The notes beneath the pieces are model-generated. The model had not been told where the DNA came from. It saw only the letters and a program-made list of their open reading frames with translations, and did not search any database. The position numbers and the translations under genes were made by a program. This document shows, piece by piece, positions 16,336-25,558 of a DNA stretch of 64,000 bases (position 1 is its first letter; each line of letters begins with the position of its first letter). The DNA is from Aquimarina brevivitae (GTDB lineage Bacteria; Bacteroidota; Bacteroidia; Flavobacteriales; Flavobacteriaceae): assembly GCF_004216895.1 (NCBI RefSeq), contig NZ_SGXE01000002.1, positions 930,001-994,000 on the forward strand, read 5' to 3'.

Positions 16336-16686
16336 ATGAGGGAAAAGGGATATCAGATGAGTGATGAAAAAAATTTGCAGTTCTTATGGTTTTACCGTAA
16401 ATTACTAAAGTCTCAAACCCAAATTAATACGCTTATGCAAATTTCTACTTTATCGCAAAAGTTTAATAAAAAGAACTTAGAAAAAAAATATAAGGATCTC
16501 TGGAATAAAGGTATTCATCTCAAAACCGTAGATGATCGCAATCGAGATTTTTACTACAGTATTTTTTATGTCAATTTTTTGTTTGTAGAAGTCATCTACA
16601 ATAAAATTACTGGTGAGATCATAACCATTAAAAGCTTTACAGACATCAATAAACTGATGTATTACCTAAATGAAGATTTTCAGTAA
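16336..16686 (+). CDS. Hypothetical protein (116 aa)
   Basis: This is a basic, Lys-, Tyr- and Phe-rich protein with no signal peptide. It has a helical first half (LQFLWFYRKLLKSQTQINTL) and a beta-like second half (FYYSIFYVNFLFVEVIYNKI) ending in an acidic tail. A second Met at codon 8 (16357) is an alternative start. The long non-coding stretch in front and the lack of recognisable motifs make it a lineage-specific hypothetical. It converges on the DMT exporter gene, 11 bp away. No function is assigned. Confidence 0.5.
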   Translation: MREKGYQMSDEKNLQFLWFYRKLLKSQTQINTLMQISTLSQKFNKKNLEKKYKDLWNKGIHLKTVDDRNRDFYYSIFYVNFLFVEVIYNKITGEIITIKSFTDINKLMYYLNEDFQ

Positions 16687-16697
16687 ATACTAAAGCT

Positions 16698-17549
16698 TTA
16701 ACGTTTTTTATAAACAGCTTTGCGCTTGCCAAACCAAATATTGAGTACCAGTCCTAAAAGTATTAAAGCTATGCCAACCAGGCTTAGCCAGGGATAGCTA
16801 TCTCCAAATAATAACACGCCAGCAACTAGGGTAATGACGACCTCCACATACTTTAATGCCACCACTTTGTTTGTAGCCTGGGATTGAAAGGCTTTGGTCA
16901 TAAATAATTGTCCAAAATACCCAAAAAAGCCTAGGCTTAATAAGATAAGCCATTCGAAGTCTTTTGGCGTTTGCCAATTAAAAATGGCTAAGGTGCCCCC
17001 TACCAATACAGAAATACACATAAAATAATTGACGATAACCACAGGGTGATCTCGATGCCCTATTTTATTAATAATTACATATACTATTCCGCTAAATACT
17101 GAGGACAACAATACCAACACTAAACCCAACCCCTCAATCTGTGGATTAAACCCCTTAGCTAGCAAAACTCCAATAAAGGCAATGACAAAAAATAACCATT
17201 GAATGGGTTTTACTTTTTCTTTTAAAAGAAACACCGCAAAAACTGTTGCAAATATGGGAGATATATATCGAAGAGAAACAGCTGAACCTACGGGTAAGTA
17301 GCTTATGGAAACAAAAAATAACCCCATAGAGGTCACACCGGCAAAACCTCTTGCAATCAATAAGCCTTTTTGAATCCCAAACACAGGAATTTTATGATAC
17401 CACAAAAATGGAATAGTAAAAAATAAAGAACCAAGAGCCCTGAACAACACCAATTGTGGTCCGCTAAAGTGATCCAATGATTTCAGTATGATATTCATGG
17501 CAGTAAAACAAACTGCACTGATTAGCATGTAATAAATGGCCTTTTTCAT
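16698..17549 (-). CDS. EamA/DMT-superfamily transporter (283 aa)
   Basis: Ten hydrophobic segments in two five-helix halves mark an EamA-type drug/metabolite transporter. The first half ends with the typical VSISYLPVGSAVSLRYISPI and the second with LKYVEVVITLVAGVLLFGDS. The basic C-terminus (FGKRKAVYKKR) should be cytoplasmic. Such proteins export amino acids, purines or drugs. The substrate cannot be told from sequence. The protein starts at ATG 17549 and lies 38 bp downstream of the FAD-binding oxidoreductase gene on the same strand. Confidence 0.88.
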   Translation of the reverse strand: MKKAIYYMLISAVCFTAMNIILKSLDHFSGPQLVLFRALGSLFFTIPFLWYHKIPVFGIQKGLLIARGFAGVTSMGLFFVSISYLPVGSAVSLRYISPIFATVFAVFLLKEKVKPIQWLFFVIAFIGVLLAKGFNPQIEGLGLVLVLLSSVFSGIVYVIINKIGHRDHPVVIVNYFMCISVLVGGTLAIFNWQTPKDFEWLILLSLGFFGYFGQLFMTKAFQSQATNKVVALKYVEVVITLVAGVLLFGDSYPWLSLVGIALILLGLVLNIWFGKRKAVYKKR

Positions 17550-17587
17550 AGCTAGGCCAAAGATAAGGGCTATTTATGAATACGCTA

Positions 17588-19186
17588 TCATAAGGAAACG
17601 ATTAAGTCTTGTGGAACCACACTTACCGAGTCTGATAATTTGGTACTTTCTAAAAAATGATTAGAAAAAACTCTTGCTAACTCGGGTCGCAATAACGCGG
17701 TGCGAAATTTTTTCCATTCTTCAGCTTTGGCACTATACATATAGTTTATTAACCCTGGATAAGACCAATCTGCATTCTTACCCCAATGCAAGGTAAAGTC
17801 TATATTATGCTGCTGCAGCACCGTGATCATTTTATTCGAATATTCTTTAAGACTTATAAGCTTATTCGTTTTTTGCCATAGCACCCCATCAATTTCGATA
17901 ACACAGGTGATCGGAAATTTGGTAAATCCTAGCGTAGCTTTACCGCCTTTGACAAATCGCATCGCAAAAATGCCAGGTATGGGTCCCTCTTGTAAAGTGG
18001 TCTTGGTTAGCAATTCTAGTACTTTTGAAGAATCTTTGTGGTCTACCCCAAAAGAACAGGCAAATGCAGGTCCTTGATAAGGAGCATCCCAAAAGGTTTC
18101 ATACAAGGTTCCTAAGGTTTCTTCATTGACATCGGGCAAGATTTGCTTCTCTAATTTTTTGATAAACCAGGGTATGGTTTTCGGATATTTTTCACTGATC
18201 TTAATTAACAGATGTATCAAATCGCGATATAAAGATTTGTTTATGATAGTAAATGGATCGGGATAGGGAGTGACATATGGCTTTTTATACATCACCTCAA
18301 TAACATACTGTGGATCATTGACATATTGATTGATAAACACTTTGTAATGGTAAGGTCGCAGAGGTTTACCGTTACGATCTACTGCTTCGGGAATCAAAAC
18401 CTGAGATGAAAAATCCATAGTATCTGCCAATGACAAGGCTAATTGCTTATCAACCTTACGTACGTAGCGGTGTAATAGAAAACGATCTTCGGCTTCAATG
18501 ACTACTCCATGGATGAATCCAAATGAACCTAAACTAACCAACGCGGCATTAAATAATTCATCATTTCGAATCACCGTGGCATTCAGTTGATGTACAAATG
18601 CCGAAGTCAGTGCTGGTTTGGTATGCCGCTCCAGATACAACACGTCCTTGGCTTTAGGACCCGTAATAAGCTGTATGCCCACCACGTAGTCTTGGATGGC
18701 GCCTACATCCAGCGCAGACCCGTGAACTCCTGTACTGATACATCCTGCAATAGTTTGTCCATTACTGGCGCCACTGGTTTTTAAGGATTTACCACTTTGC
18801 GAAAGTTTTTGGGAGATTTCCTTTATCGTATTACCACATTGAAAGAAAAATAAATTCTCTACTTGATAGGGCGAATCTGATCGAACCGCATCAACAGGTA
18901 TCGGAATATCCAGATTCATGTATCCGTTATAATGCAGTCTATCCTTTTGATGTGCGATGCTAGACATAGACCATCTGGACCCGTAAGCACGGAATCCCTG
19001 GTTATGCGCTAATGCTTGTTGTATGAGTTGTTGAATCTCTAAAGTCGCGTCATTATATCTTGCAATAGCATTGGGTAACGTACTGTTACTCTCCAATTCT
19101 GTAATTTGCAGATATTTTAAAGGAAAAGGACCATTATTATGCAAGGTGTCCCAACTGGTTTTAGCGTATGTGGTTGTATGAGCCAT
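17588..19186 (-). CDS. FAD-binding PCMH-type oxidoreductase, aldonolactone-oxidase-like (532 aa)
   Basis: The protein carries a PCMH/FAD_binding_4 domain: LAHNQGFRAYGSRWSMSSIA early, then SGASNGQTIAGCISTGVHGS (the FAD pyrophosphate loop) and VGAIQDYVVGIQLITGP. The C-terminal part ends with an ALO-type stretch (FTLHWGKNADWSYPG) in which HWGK is characteristic of aldonolactone and alditol oxidases. It probably oxidises a sugar lactone or polyol using oxygen or another acceptor. No signal peptide is seen, so it is likely cytosolic. It sits with a small lipoprotein gene upstream (6 bp) and a DMT transporter downstream. Confidence 0.85.
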   Translation of the reverse strand: MAHTTTYAKTSWDTLHNNGPFPLKYLQITELESNSTLPNAIARYNDATLEIQQLIQQALAHNQGFRAYGSRWSMSSIAHQKDRLHYNGYMNLDIPIPVDAVRSDSPYQVENLFFFQCGNTIKEISQKLSQSGKSLKTSGASNGQTIAGCISTGVHGSALDVGAIQDYVVGIQLITGPKAKDVLYLERHTKPALTSAFVHQLNATVIRNDELFNAALVSLGSFGFIHGVVIEAEDRFLLHRYVRKVDKQLALSLADTMDFSSQVLIPEAVDRNGKPLRPYHYKVFINQYVNDPQYVIEVMYKKPYVTPYPDPFTIINKSLYRDLIHLLIKISEKYPKTIPWFIKKLEKQILPDVNEETLGTLYETFWDAPYQGPAFACSFGVDHKDSSKVLELLTKTTLQEGPIPGIFAMRFVKGGKATLGFTKFPITCVIEIDGVLWQKTNKLISLKEYSNKMITVLQQHNIDFTLHWGKNADWSYPGLINYMYSAKAEEWKKFRTALLRPELARVFSNHFLESTKLSDSVSVVPQDLIVSL

Positions 19187-19192
19187 AACGTT

Positions 19193-19543
19193 TTAATTTT
19201 CTGTTTTTAAACACACGTACTTAATCTTAACTTTTCTTCTACTGCCAAAAGTGACTAAATACAATAAGGAAGCTCCAAAACTATTTTTATACTCTACAGA
19301 GTGAAGTTTACCAGATTTACATCTTGTGCCCGAGGCAATAAAACTTACTTCGTCTGTAAACGCGCTAGCTTTGACTACAGTGTCCAGTTCAATAATCATT
19401 TTATCGCGATAAAAATCCGCTCTTTCACTCATAGGATCTGGATTAACGGTCCCTTGTGAGCTCACAATTCTAACAGAATAACAAGAAGTAAAACATAGTA
19501 GTACTACTATAATAAACAGAATCGAGAAGGTTGTTTTTCTCAT
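19193..19543 (-). CDS. Small lipoprotein, Bor-like (116 aa)
   Basis: A strong lipoprotein signal (FSILFIIVVLLCFTSC, Cys at about 21) is followed by roughly 95 residues. The pattern resembles the Bor/Iss lipoprotein fold: an N-terminal beta strand, a central CKSGKLHSVEYKNSFG segment, a hydrophobic LLYLVTFG turn and a closing KIKYVCL strand with a second Cys. The Bor similarity is my reading of the pattern and is not certain. It precedes the FAD oxidoreductase gene by 6 bp on the same strand, so they probably share a transcript. Confidence 0.6.
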   Translation of the reverse strand: MRKTTFSILFIIVVLLCFTSCYSVRIVSSQGTVNPDPMSERADFYRDKMIIELDTVVKASAFTDEVSFIASGTRCKSGKLHSVEYKNSFGASLLYLVTFGSRRKVKIKYVCLKTEN

Positions 19544-19774
19544 AAGTATATGCTTTGTGTGAAATGATTACTAAAGATACAATACGATTCGCAAAGAAGT
19601 AAGAGGGAAAAACCCCTTTATAAGAAAGGGTATTGTATTCAGGTGAATATAACTCAGCTATGCTGAGCTAAGCGTATGTTTATTTTAGTAGTTTGTAAAT
19701 TGATCTTGAAGCGGATACGGTTTTTGAAGTGCTGAGAAATTAGTATTTTTACCAACCCGAACCCCAAATCGTTT

Positions 19775-20743
19775 ATGAAAACAATAGTTTTGTTAACCTT
19801 TTTATGTCTAGCTTCTTCAGTATGGGGGCAGCGACACACTATACTTGACCAAGAGGACAACACCCCTATTTCTTATGCTACTATTTCTTTTGGTAATGGT
19901 AATGGACTTTTTGCCGATGAAGATGGTAAATTTTTGTTTTATCAAAAGTGGTATTCAGACATTGATTCCTTATATATTTCCGCTTTAGGCTATAAAGAAA
20001 AAGCACTAGCAACTCAAAAATTACCTAAAACGATACTGTTGGAAAAAGATGTGTCGGAATTAAAGGAGGTGTTTTTAGTAAGTGAAAAGAAACGAAAGTA
20101 TAAAACCAAAAAAATAAGTTCTGAAATACACGATGATTATTTTAAGTGTTGGTTACCCACCGTGGAGTCCGAAATTTCCGTCTATTTTCCGAAACCCTAT
20201 GAAAAGGACACAAAAATAGCTACCGTTTACCTACCGGTAAAAATGGAAGAATCCAATCGTAGATCCGGTCAAAAACAACGTTTTTCTACCTTATTTAAAA
20301 TGCAGTTTTATAGTAAAGGTAAAGATGGTTACCCCGATAAACGATTACCTTATGAAAATATCATTTTCGAAATAACCGATGAAGACAAAGCAAATTTTGA
20401 ATTGGATATAGAAGAGTATGGAGTGTACATGCCAAAAGAAGGCTTATTCATATCCATTCAGGTGTTAGGCTATACTGATAAAAACGGTAAACTAGAGCAA
20501 ACTAAAAAGTACAGTGAAATAGAAACCAGAAAGGGTATTGTTAAAGTTCCTACCACCTTTAGGCCACTCCTCCCTTTTACTGATAAACAAGAAGGATATC
20601 AGACCTATACGCGAAGAATTTTCTTTAAGAATAGAACCTGGCAACGTTTCGATCCAAATTATAGTAAGAACAATAATCTATTAAAAATTGGTCATACCAA
20701 TTACGGTATGGGAGTCAAGTATTATCTCTACGAGGAGGATTAA
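19775..20743 (+). CDS. Secreted protein with carboxypeptidase-regulatory-like domain (322 aa)
   Basis: The signal peptide (KTIVLLTFLCLASSVWGQ) is followed by a CarboxypepD_reg-like beta-sandwich at about residues 20-90 (ILDQEDNTPISYATISFGNG, FADEDGKFLF, ISALGYKEKAL). The remaining 230 residues are soluble, beta-rich and not recognised. Without a plug or barrel it is not a TonB receptor. Such proteins are frequent in the Bacteroidota periplasm or surface and their function is unknown. The stop converges on the SulP gene; an inverted repeat GGATTAA/TTAATCC at 20737-20758 spans the junction. Confidence 0.75.
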   Translation: MKTIVLLTFLCLASSVWGQRHTILDQEDNTPISYATISFGNGNGLFADEDGKFLFYQKWYSDIDSLYISALGYKEKALATQKLPKTILLEKDVSELKEVFLVSEKKRKYKTKKISSEIHDDYFKCWLPTVESEISVYFPKPYEKDTKIATVYLPVKMEESNRRSGQKQRFSTLFKMQFYSKGKDGYPDKRLPYENIIFEITDEDKANFELDIEEYGVYMPKEGLFISIQVLGYTDKNGKLEQTKKYSEIETRKGIVKVPTTFRPLLPFTDKQEGYQTYTRRIFFKNRTWQRFDPNYSKNNNLLKIGHTNYGMGVKYYLYEED

Positions 20744-20751
20744 GCGTGGCG

Positions 20752-22539
20752 TTAATCCAATAAACTTCGTTTAGTATTGGTTTGATTCGCAAACTCCATG
20801 CGGGTAGGATCAATAGTATTATGCTCGGTAAACTCTACGGCATCATTGATAGTTAAGAAAAAGTGATCTACTCCGATCATTTCGGTGAATCCAGATCTTT
20901 TTAAAAAGTCGCGCACCGGACCTATGGTACCAGATAATAAAAATTGTATTTGATATTGATGTAAATACCTCCATAAATCAATAAGCACCTGCAAACCTGT
21001 ACTATCCAGGTCATGCATATTGGTGCAATCCAAAATCAAAAATTCGGGCTTGGTTTTACGCTGTTCTACAAAACGTATCATCGCTTCTTTAAAATAACTT
21101 GCGTTTGCAAAGTACAGCTGATCGTCAAAGCGAAGGATCAATAATTTCTCTGTTGAAGAAGCCTCCGGAAAGCGATCTCTATTTTTATAATAAGGTGTTG
21201 AAGGAATATTAACTAGTTCTGCCAAGTGCGGACGTGAGCTGTGATAAATTATAAAAATGAAGGATAGAATTACACCAGCTAAGATCCCTTTTTCCATCCC
21301 CATAAAAAAAGTAACTATGAAAGTAATTAAGAAAACCAAAAAGTCACTTCGTCGTATTTTAAATAACCGAATGGCTTCGCGGACATCAATCAGCTTAACT
21401 ACCGACAACACAATAATAACTGACAGTATTACTGAGGGTATGTAATAAAATAAGGGAGTCAACACTAAAAGCGCAATAACCACCAAAAAGGCTGATACTA
21501 GGGAAGAAACCGTGGTTTTGGCTCCAGATTCTTCATTGATTGCAGTTCTACTATAGCTACCAGAGGTTGGAATGGCTAAAAATAGAGAACCAATTACCTT
21601 AGCAAGTCCCAGAGCAAAAAGCTCTTGATTTGGTCGCACGGTGTGATCCCTTTTTTTAACCTCCAGGGCTTTTGCTACACCAATGCTACCCACATACCCA
21701 ATAAAAGTAACCGATAATATGGTGGGTAGTAATTGCTGGATTTGCGCTATGGACAATTCGGGTATGTTTACAAAAGGAAGTCCAGTAGGGACCTCTCCTA
21801 TTATAGCTACTTGCATTGCCTGTAAATCAAAATAATAGGAACCTAACGTAGTTACTAAGATCAGTAATAAAGCGGATGGAAACGACTTTTTCCATAGTTT
21901 AATGAGACTAAACAACAGCATACTTCCAATGGTTATAGCTGTAGTAATCCAATTGAAATCACCTAGGTGATTAAAAATATAGATAATCGATTCAAATTGG
22001 TGATCCTGTTTAGGAATACGAATACCTAAAAGGCCTCCTAGCTGCGAGAATACTATAATTAGTGCAGCCGCGGAAATAAAGCCCGATAAGACCGGTTGGG
22101 AAATTAAATTAACCAAAAACCCAAGACGCAAAATTCCAAGGAAGATTTGAAATAAGCCAACTAACAACCCCGCTACAATTAAAAACGTAACAAATAAATC
22201 ACTGAAGGGAGTAGCCAATTCACTTACGCCATTCATCAATAATATTGCCGTGATTGCCACGGGGCCAATGCTAAGGTATTTAGAGCTCCCAAATATTGCA
22301 TAAACCATCAGGGGTACTAAACTGGCATACAATCCATAAATGGGTGGTGCTCCCATCAACATCGCATAGGCTACTGCCTGAGGTATTAAAATAACACCTA
22401 CCGTAATTCCTGCGATTGCATCTCCTTTTAAGGAAGAAAAGGAGTAATCTCTTAGCGTCTGTATAAACGGAATAATGTTAAACGACCTTTTGATAGTAAT
22501 GGGTTTAAGAATTATAAGTAAAACTACGAATGAATTCAT
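20752..22539 (-). CDS. SulP family anion permease with STAS domain (595 aa)
   Basis: The SulP core is recognisable from AGITVGVILIPQAVAYAMLM and PPIYGLYASLVPLMVYAIFG through about 12-14 membrane segments. The C-terminal 110 residues are a STAS domain (EFLILDCTNMHDLDSTGLQV) that sits in the cytoplasm. Family members carry sulfate, bicarbonate or other anions. The start at 22539 leaves a hydrophobic lead-in (FVVLLIILKPIT) before IPFIQTL. A divergently transcribed TauE/SafE-type exporter starts 67 bp away, which hints at sulfur-anion traffic but does not prove it. Confidence 0.9.
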   Translation of the reverse strand: MNSFVVLLIILKPITIKRSFNIIPFIQTLRDYSFSSLKGDAIAGITVGVILIPQAVAYAMLMGAPPIYGLYASLVPLMVYAIFGSSKYLSIGPVAITAILLMNGVSELATPFSDLFVTFLIVAGLLVGLFQIFLGILRLGFLVNLISQPVLSGFISAAALIIVFSQLGGLLGIRIPKQDHQFESIIYIFNHLGDFNWITTAITIGSMLLFSLIKLWKKSFPSALLLILVTTLGSYYFDLQAMQVAIIGEVPTGLPFVNIPELSIAQIQQLLPTILSVTFIGYVGSIGVAKALEVKKRDHTVRPNQELFALGLAKVIGSLFLAIPTSGSYSRTAINEESGAKTTVSSLVSAFLVVIALLVLTPLFYYIPSVILSVIIVLSVVKLIDVREAIRLFKIRRSDFLVFLITFIVTFFMGMEKGILAGVILSFIFIIYHSSRPHLAELVNIPSTPYYKNRDRFPEASSTEKLLILRFDDQLYFANASYFKEAMIRFVEQRKTKPEFLILDCTNMHDLDSTGLQVLIDLWRYLHQYQIQFLLSGTIGPVRDFLKRSGFTEMIGVDHFFLTINDAVEFTEHNTIDPTRMEFANQTNTKRSLLD

Positions 22540-22606
22540 TTAAATTAAAATTAGAGGGATAGAAAAGGTATTTCGCATTGCTTTTTCTATTTTTGAGGCG
22601 TAACTA

Positions 22607-23365
22607 ATGCTTATGGCTTATTACCTTGAACTTCTACTTTTAGCTGCGGTTGGTTTATTCGCAGGCATTGTAAATACAATCGCCGGTGGCGGCTCTCTGC
22701 TTACACTTCCGATTTTAATTTTTATGGGGTTACCGCCAGGCGTGGCTAATGGTACGAATAGAATTGGAATTTTTATTCAAAGTATTTTTTCGATTGCCGG
22801 TTTTAAAAGTAAAGGTATCACTCCTACTAGGATTAGTTTATTTTTGGGTATAGCGGCACTCGTTGGTTCCATAATTGGTGCTAAAATTGCCATTGATATC
22901 AAAGGAGAACTTTTTAACCGCATACTGGCCATTTTAATGGTAGTTATCGTGCTCTTTATGGTATTTAAACCCAAAATTGATATCGAAAAACTACAAGAGC
23001 GTGTGGAAGGGAAGTATTTCTGGATCGCGATATTATGCTTTTTTTTTATTGGAATCTATGGTGGATTCATACAGGCTGGAGTCGGTATTTTAATACTCCT
23101 TGCCTTAAGTAGTGTCAACCGGTTTTCATTAGTCAAATCAAATTCGGTTAAAGTGGTAGTCGTCTTAATCTACACTATCGCTGCGCTTGCCATATTTATG
23201 TATAATGAACAAATAAATTATACCTATGGTATTGTGCTGGCTACGGGTAATGCAGCCGGGGGTTGGTTTGCCAGCAGATGGTCGGTAAAGAAAGGCGATG
23301 GTTTGGTCAAGATATTTTTGATTATCATGGTGGTCACTATGGCAATCAAACTTTGGTTTGATTAA
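22607..23365 (+). CDS. TSUP/TauE-SafE family membrane transporter (252 aa)
   Basis: About eight membrane segments are arranged as in the sulfite exporter TauE/SafE family, with the typical N-terminal GLFAGIVNTIAGGGSLLTLP and PPGVANGTNRIGIFIQS and the second-half repeat GIYGGFIQAGVGILILLAL. Family members export sulfite, sulfoacetate or other organosulfur anions. The initiator could be codon 1 (22607) or the second Met at 22613. It is divergent from the SulP permease and its 3' end overlaps the convergent CPBP protease gene by 20 bases. Confidence 0.88.
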   Translation: MLMAYYLELLLLAAVGLFAGIVNTIAGGGSLLTLPILIFMGLPPGVANGTNRIGIFIQSIFSIAGFKSKGITPTRISLFLGIAALVGSIIGAKIAIDIKGELFNRILAILMVVIVLFMVFKPKIDIEKLQERVEGKYFWIAILCFFFIGIYGGFIQAGVGILILLALSSVNRFSLVKSNSVKVVVVLIYTIAALAIFMYNEQINYTYGIVLATGNAAGGWFASRWSVKKGDGLVKIFLIIMVVTMAIKLWFD

Positions 23366-24113
23366 TAGTAGTACCTTTCATATGTTTTAAAATCAACCAT
23401 TGCTTAGCGTATAGTATTCTTAATGTCAATAGCATTAGTAATGGAGGCATTATAGCTTTTAGTAAAGAATACCATGTTTCTACCTTTTCATCATAAGTTA
23501 CGGCTCTAGCACTTTCAAATAACAATTCTCCATATGGAACTGCATCACAGCATAAAGTAGCCAGGTAATTCCAGCCAAGATGAAGACCTAATGGAAGTAA
23601 AATGGTTCCACTCTTCGCATAGCTATAGCCATACACATAACCCATAAAACCAGTGGCTATAAAAACATAAACATAAGCGATAAGGTGTTTATCCCAAATA
23701 TTGTAGGAGAACCAGTGATAGATTCCAAAAAAGAAAGCTGAAATAAATAAGGCTTTTCGTATTCCAAATCTGTTCATTACAATAAAAAGAAGTGCTCCTC
23801 TAAATACTAATTCTTCCGTGAATGCAGATTGTAAGTGATAAAACAAAGAACGAAACAACATACTACACGCGTAATTGTCATTATAGGTAAATGTTTGGAG
23901 CCCTAAGAGTTCACTGAGATAGACCGTCAAAAAGTGGATAACTAAAGCCAATACTGTACCGCAAAGAAATGTAAACAATTGTCTACCAATGGGAGTCCAA
24001 CCCAAAACCATTAAATTTTTCTTAAGTATAAATTTTAGGAGTACGTGGGATAGTACCAAAAGCACTGCAATTCCGATCATAATTAATTTTACTTTTTGCC
24101 AGTTATCGACCAA
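23346..24113 (-). CDS. CPBP family intramembrane metalloprotease (255 aa)
   Basis: The protein has multiple membrane helices with the CPBP/CAAX signature FTEELVFRGALLFIV (Glu-Glu and Arg of motif 1), the second motif FFFGIYHWF with its His, and LPLGLHLGWNYLA with the third His. Family members are membrane-embedded proteases, in other bacteria involved in bacteriocin self-protection or protein turnover. The substrate is unknown. It follows a small XRE regulator on the same strand (49 bp), so that regulator may control it. Its 3' end overlaps the convergent TauE-type gene. Confidence 0.88.
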   Translation of the reverse strand: MVDNWQKVKLIMIGIAVLLVLSHVLLKFILKKNLMVLGWTPIGRQLFTFLCGTVLALVIHFLTVYLSELLGLQTFTYNDNYACSMLFRSLFYHLQSAFTEELVFRGALLFIVMNRFGIRKALFISAFFFGIYHWFSYNIWDKHLIAYVYVFIATGFMGYVYGYSYAKSGTILLPLGLHLGWNYLATLCCDAVPYGELLFESARAVTYDEKVETWYSLLKAIMPPLLMLLTLRILYAKQWLILKHMKGTTINQTKV

Positions 24114-24162
24114 ATGATGTACAACATAACTATAGTAACCGCAATGGTTAATGCGATGTACA

Positions 24163-24498
24163 TCAGCAGCTCAAAAGTAGTTTCGGGATAAAAAGAAGAC
24201 TGTGCCAGAAAGCCCACGCTACTACTTCCAAAAAAAGTAATAGACCGGTAAACAACATTTGGTTACTAAACTTTTGAGGTTTAGCGTTACTTTCATCCAA
24301 ATTTTCAAGTGAAAAATCTAGCTGCTGAGCTAACATTTTTAGCGTATGCATCCTGGGAACCACTTCTCCTTTTTCGATCCGTTGTACAGAGCGTAAACTA
24401 AGCTTGGTTAAGTCCGCTACTTCCTGTTGTGTTAACCCTAAAGCTACTCTCCTACTTTTTACCACTTCGGCAATCACTTTTGATCTAACTGAATTCAA
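24163..24498 (-). CDS. XRE-family HTH regulator with C-terminal membrane segment (111 aa)
   Basis: Residues 8-65 are an XRE/Cro-C1 helix-turn-helix: AEVVKSRRVALGLTQQEVAD and SLRSVQRIEKGEVVPRMHTL. After a short linker there is one hydrophobic stretch (MLFTGLLLFLEVVAWAFWHS), suggesting the repressor is tethered to the membrane. It lies directly upstream of the CPBP protease on the same strand. Three 11-bp-phased TATGACA repeats lie about 43-71 bases upstream of its start and are the obvious candidate binding or promoter region. Confidence 0.85.
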   Translation of the reverse strand: MNSVRSKVIAEVVKSRRVALGLTQQEVADLTKLSLRSVQRIEKGEVVPRMHTLKMLAQQLDFSLENLDESNAKPQKFSNQMLFTGLLLFLEVVAWAFWHSLLFIPKLLLSC

Positions 24499-24540
24499 TG
24501 CAAATGTATTTTTTGATATTCTAAGATGCTAAGATACTAT

Positions 24541-24569
24541 TATGACATTAGTATGACATTTATATGACA
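24541..24569. promoter_or_regulatory. Three phased TATGACA direct repeats
   Basis: TATGACA occurs at 24541-24547, 24552-24558 and 24563-24569, an exact 11-base period or one helical turn. The array lies between the XRE gene (start 24498, minus) and the MBL lipoprotein gene (start 24706, plus). It looks like a cooperative protein-binding site, most plausibly for control of one of these two genes. Confidence 0.6.
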
Positions 24570-24705
24570 AACCAAGTAAATAGGGATCATCTATTGATTT
24601 TTCCAATACGAAAATATGTTAATACTATCTAATAAACTTTATGCTCTTATTACAGTACTTTATCTTAGAGCAACAAAACACAATAACATTAAAAAAATGT
24701 AAACT

Positions 24706-25506
24706 ATGCTTATCAGATACTCCACCTTATGTATCCTTTTTTTGGCGCTCTTGGGTTGCCAGGAAAATAAAAAGAAAGAAAGTGATACTAAAGAACAACC
24801 AGCAAAAGAGGAAGTTATTGAAACTAGCCAAAAAGAAGCTGCTGTAGAAGTCATTCCAATTTCTCACGCTTCTGCCGTTATTAAATCGGGCAACAAAGCG
24901 ATGTTTATAGATCCCACCGGTGGTCCTACACCCTACGCTTCTTATAAAACCCCAGATATAGTTTTTATTACAGATATCCACGGAGATCATATGAATATTT
25001 CAACATTAGACAGTCTTAATCTCGAAAACAGCAAATTGATTGTACCGCAAGCTGTAGCTGAAAAACTACCCGCAGCGTATACCGATCAAATCGTTATCAT
25101 CAATAATGGTGAAACCAAAGAAATTGATGGAATTACGGTGGAAGCTATCCCAATGTACAACTTAAGAGAAGAAGCGCTGAAGTTTCACGAAAAAGGAAGA
25201 GGAAATGGATATGTATTGACTATCGATGGAGAACGTATCTATTTTTCTGGCGACACTGAAGATATTGCTGAAATGCGTAATCTCAAAAATATAGATAGAG
25301 CTTATGTATGCATGAATTTACCCTACACCATGACCGTAGACAAAGCTGCGGATGCTGTACTTGATTTTAAGCCAAAACAAGTGTATCCGTATCATTACAG
25401 AGGATCCGGTGGGTTAAGTGATGTTTCAAAGTTTAAAGAAATCGTTACTAACGGTAATCCTGATATAGAAGTAGTACAGTTAGATTGGTATCCTAATAGG
25501 GATTAA
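24706..25506 (+). CDS. MBL-fold metallo-hydrolase lipoprotein (266 aa)
   Basis: A lipoprotein signal with lipobox LALLGCQ (Cys18) precedes a Lys/Glu-rich linker and an MBL-fold domain from about residue 45. The metal motif reads ITDIHGDHMN, so the first His of HxHxDH is replaced by Asp. The later ligands are seen in YFSGDTEDIAEM and VYPYHYRGSGG. This variant occurs in UlaG-like MBL proteins of Bacteroidota, so activity is likely retained. It should act in the periplasm, tethered to a membrane. The substrate is unknown. A pseudouridine synthase gene follows 52 bp later on the same strand. Confidence 0.85.
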   Translation: MLIRYSTLCILFLALLGCQENKKKESDTKEQPAKEEVIETSQKEAAVEVIPISHASAVIKSGNKAMFIDPTGGPTPYASYKTPDIVFITDIHGDHMNISTLDSLNLENSKLIVPQAVAEKLPAAYTDQIVIINNGETKEIDGITVEAIPMYNLREEALKFHEKGRGNGYVLTIDGERIYFSGDTEDIAEMRNLKNIDRAYVCMNLPYTMTVDKAADAVLDFKPKQVYPYHYRGSGGLSDVSKFKEIVTNGNPDIEVVQLDWYPNRD

Positions 25507-25558
25507 TCAATGGAATACTAATATATTTGCTCCTGTATCAAAAACTAATGTAGTTGAA

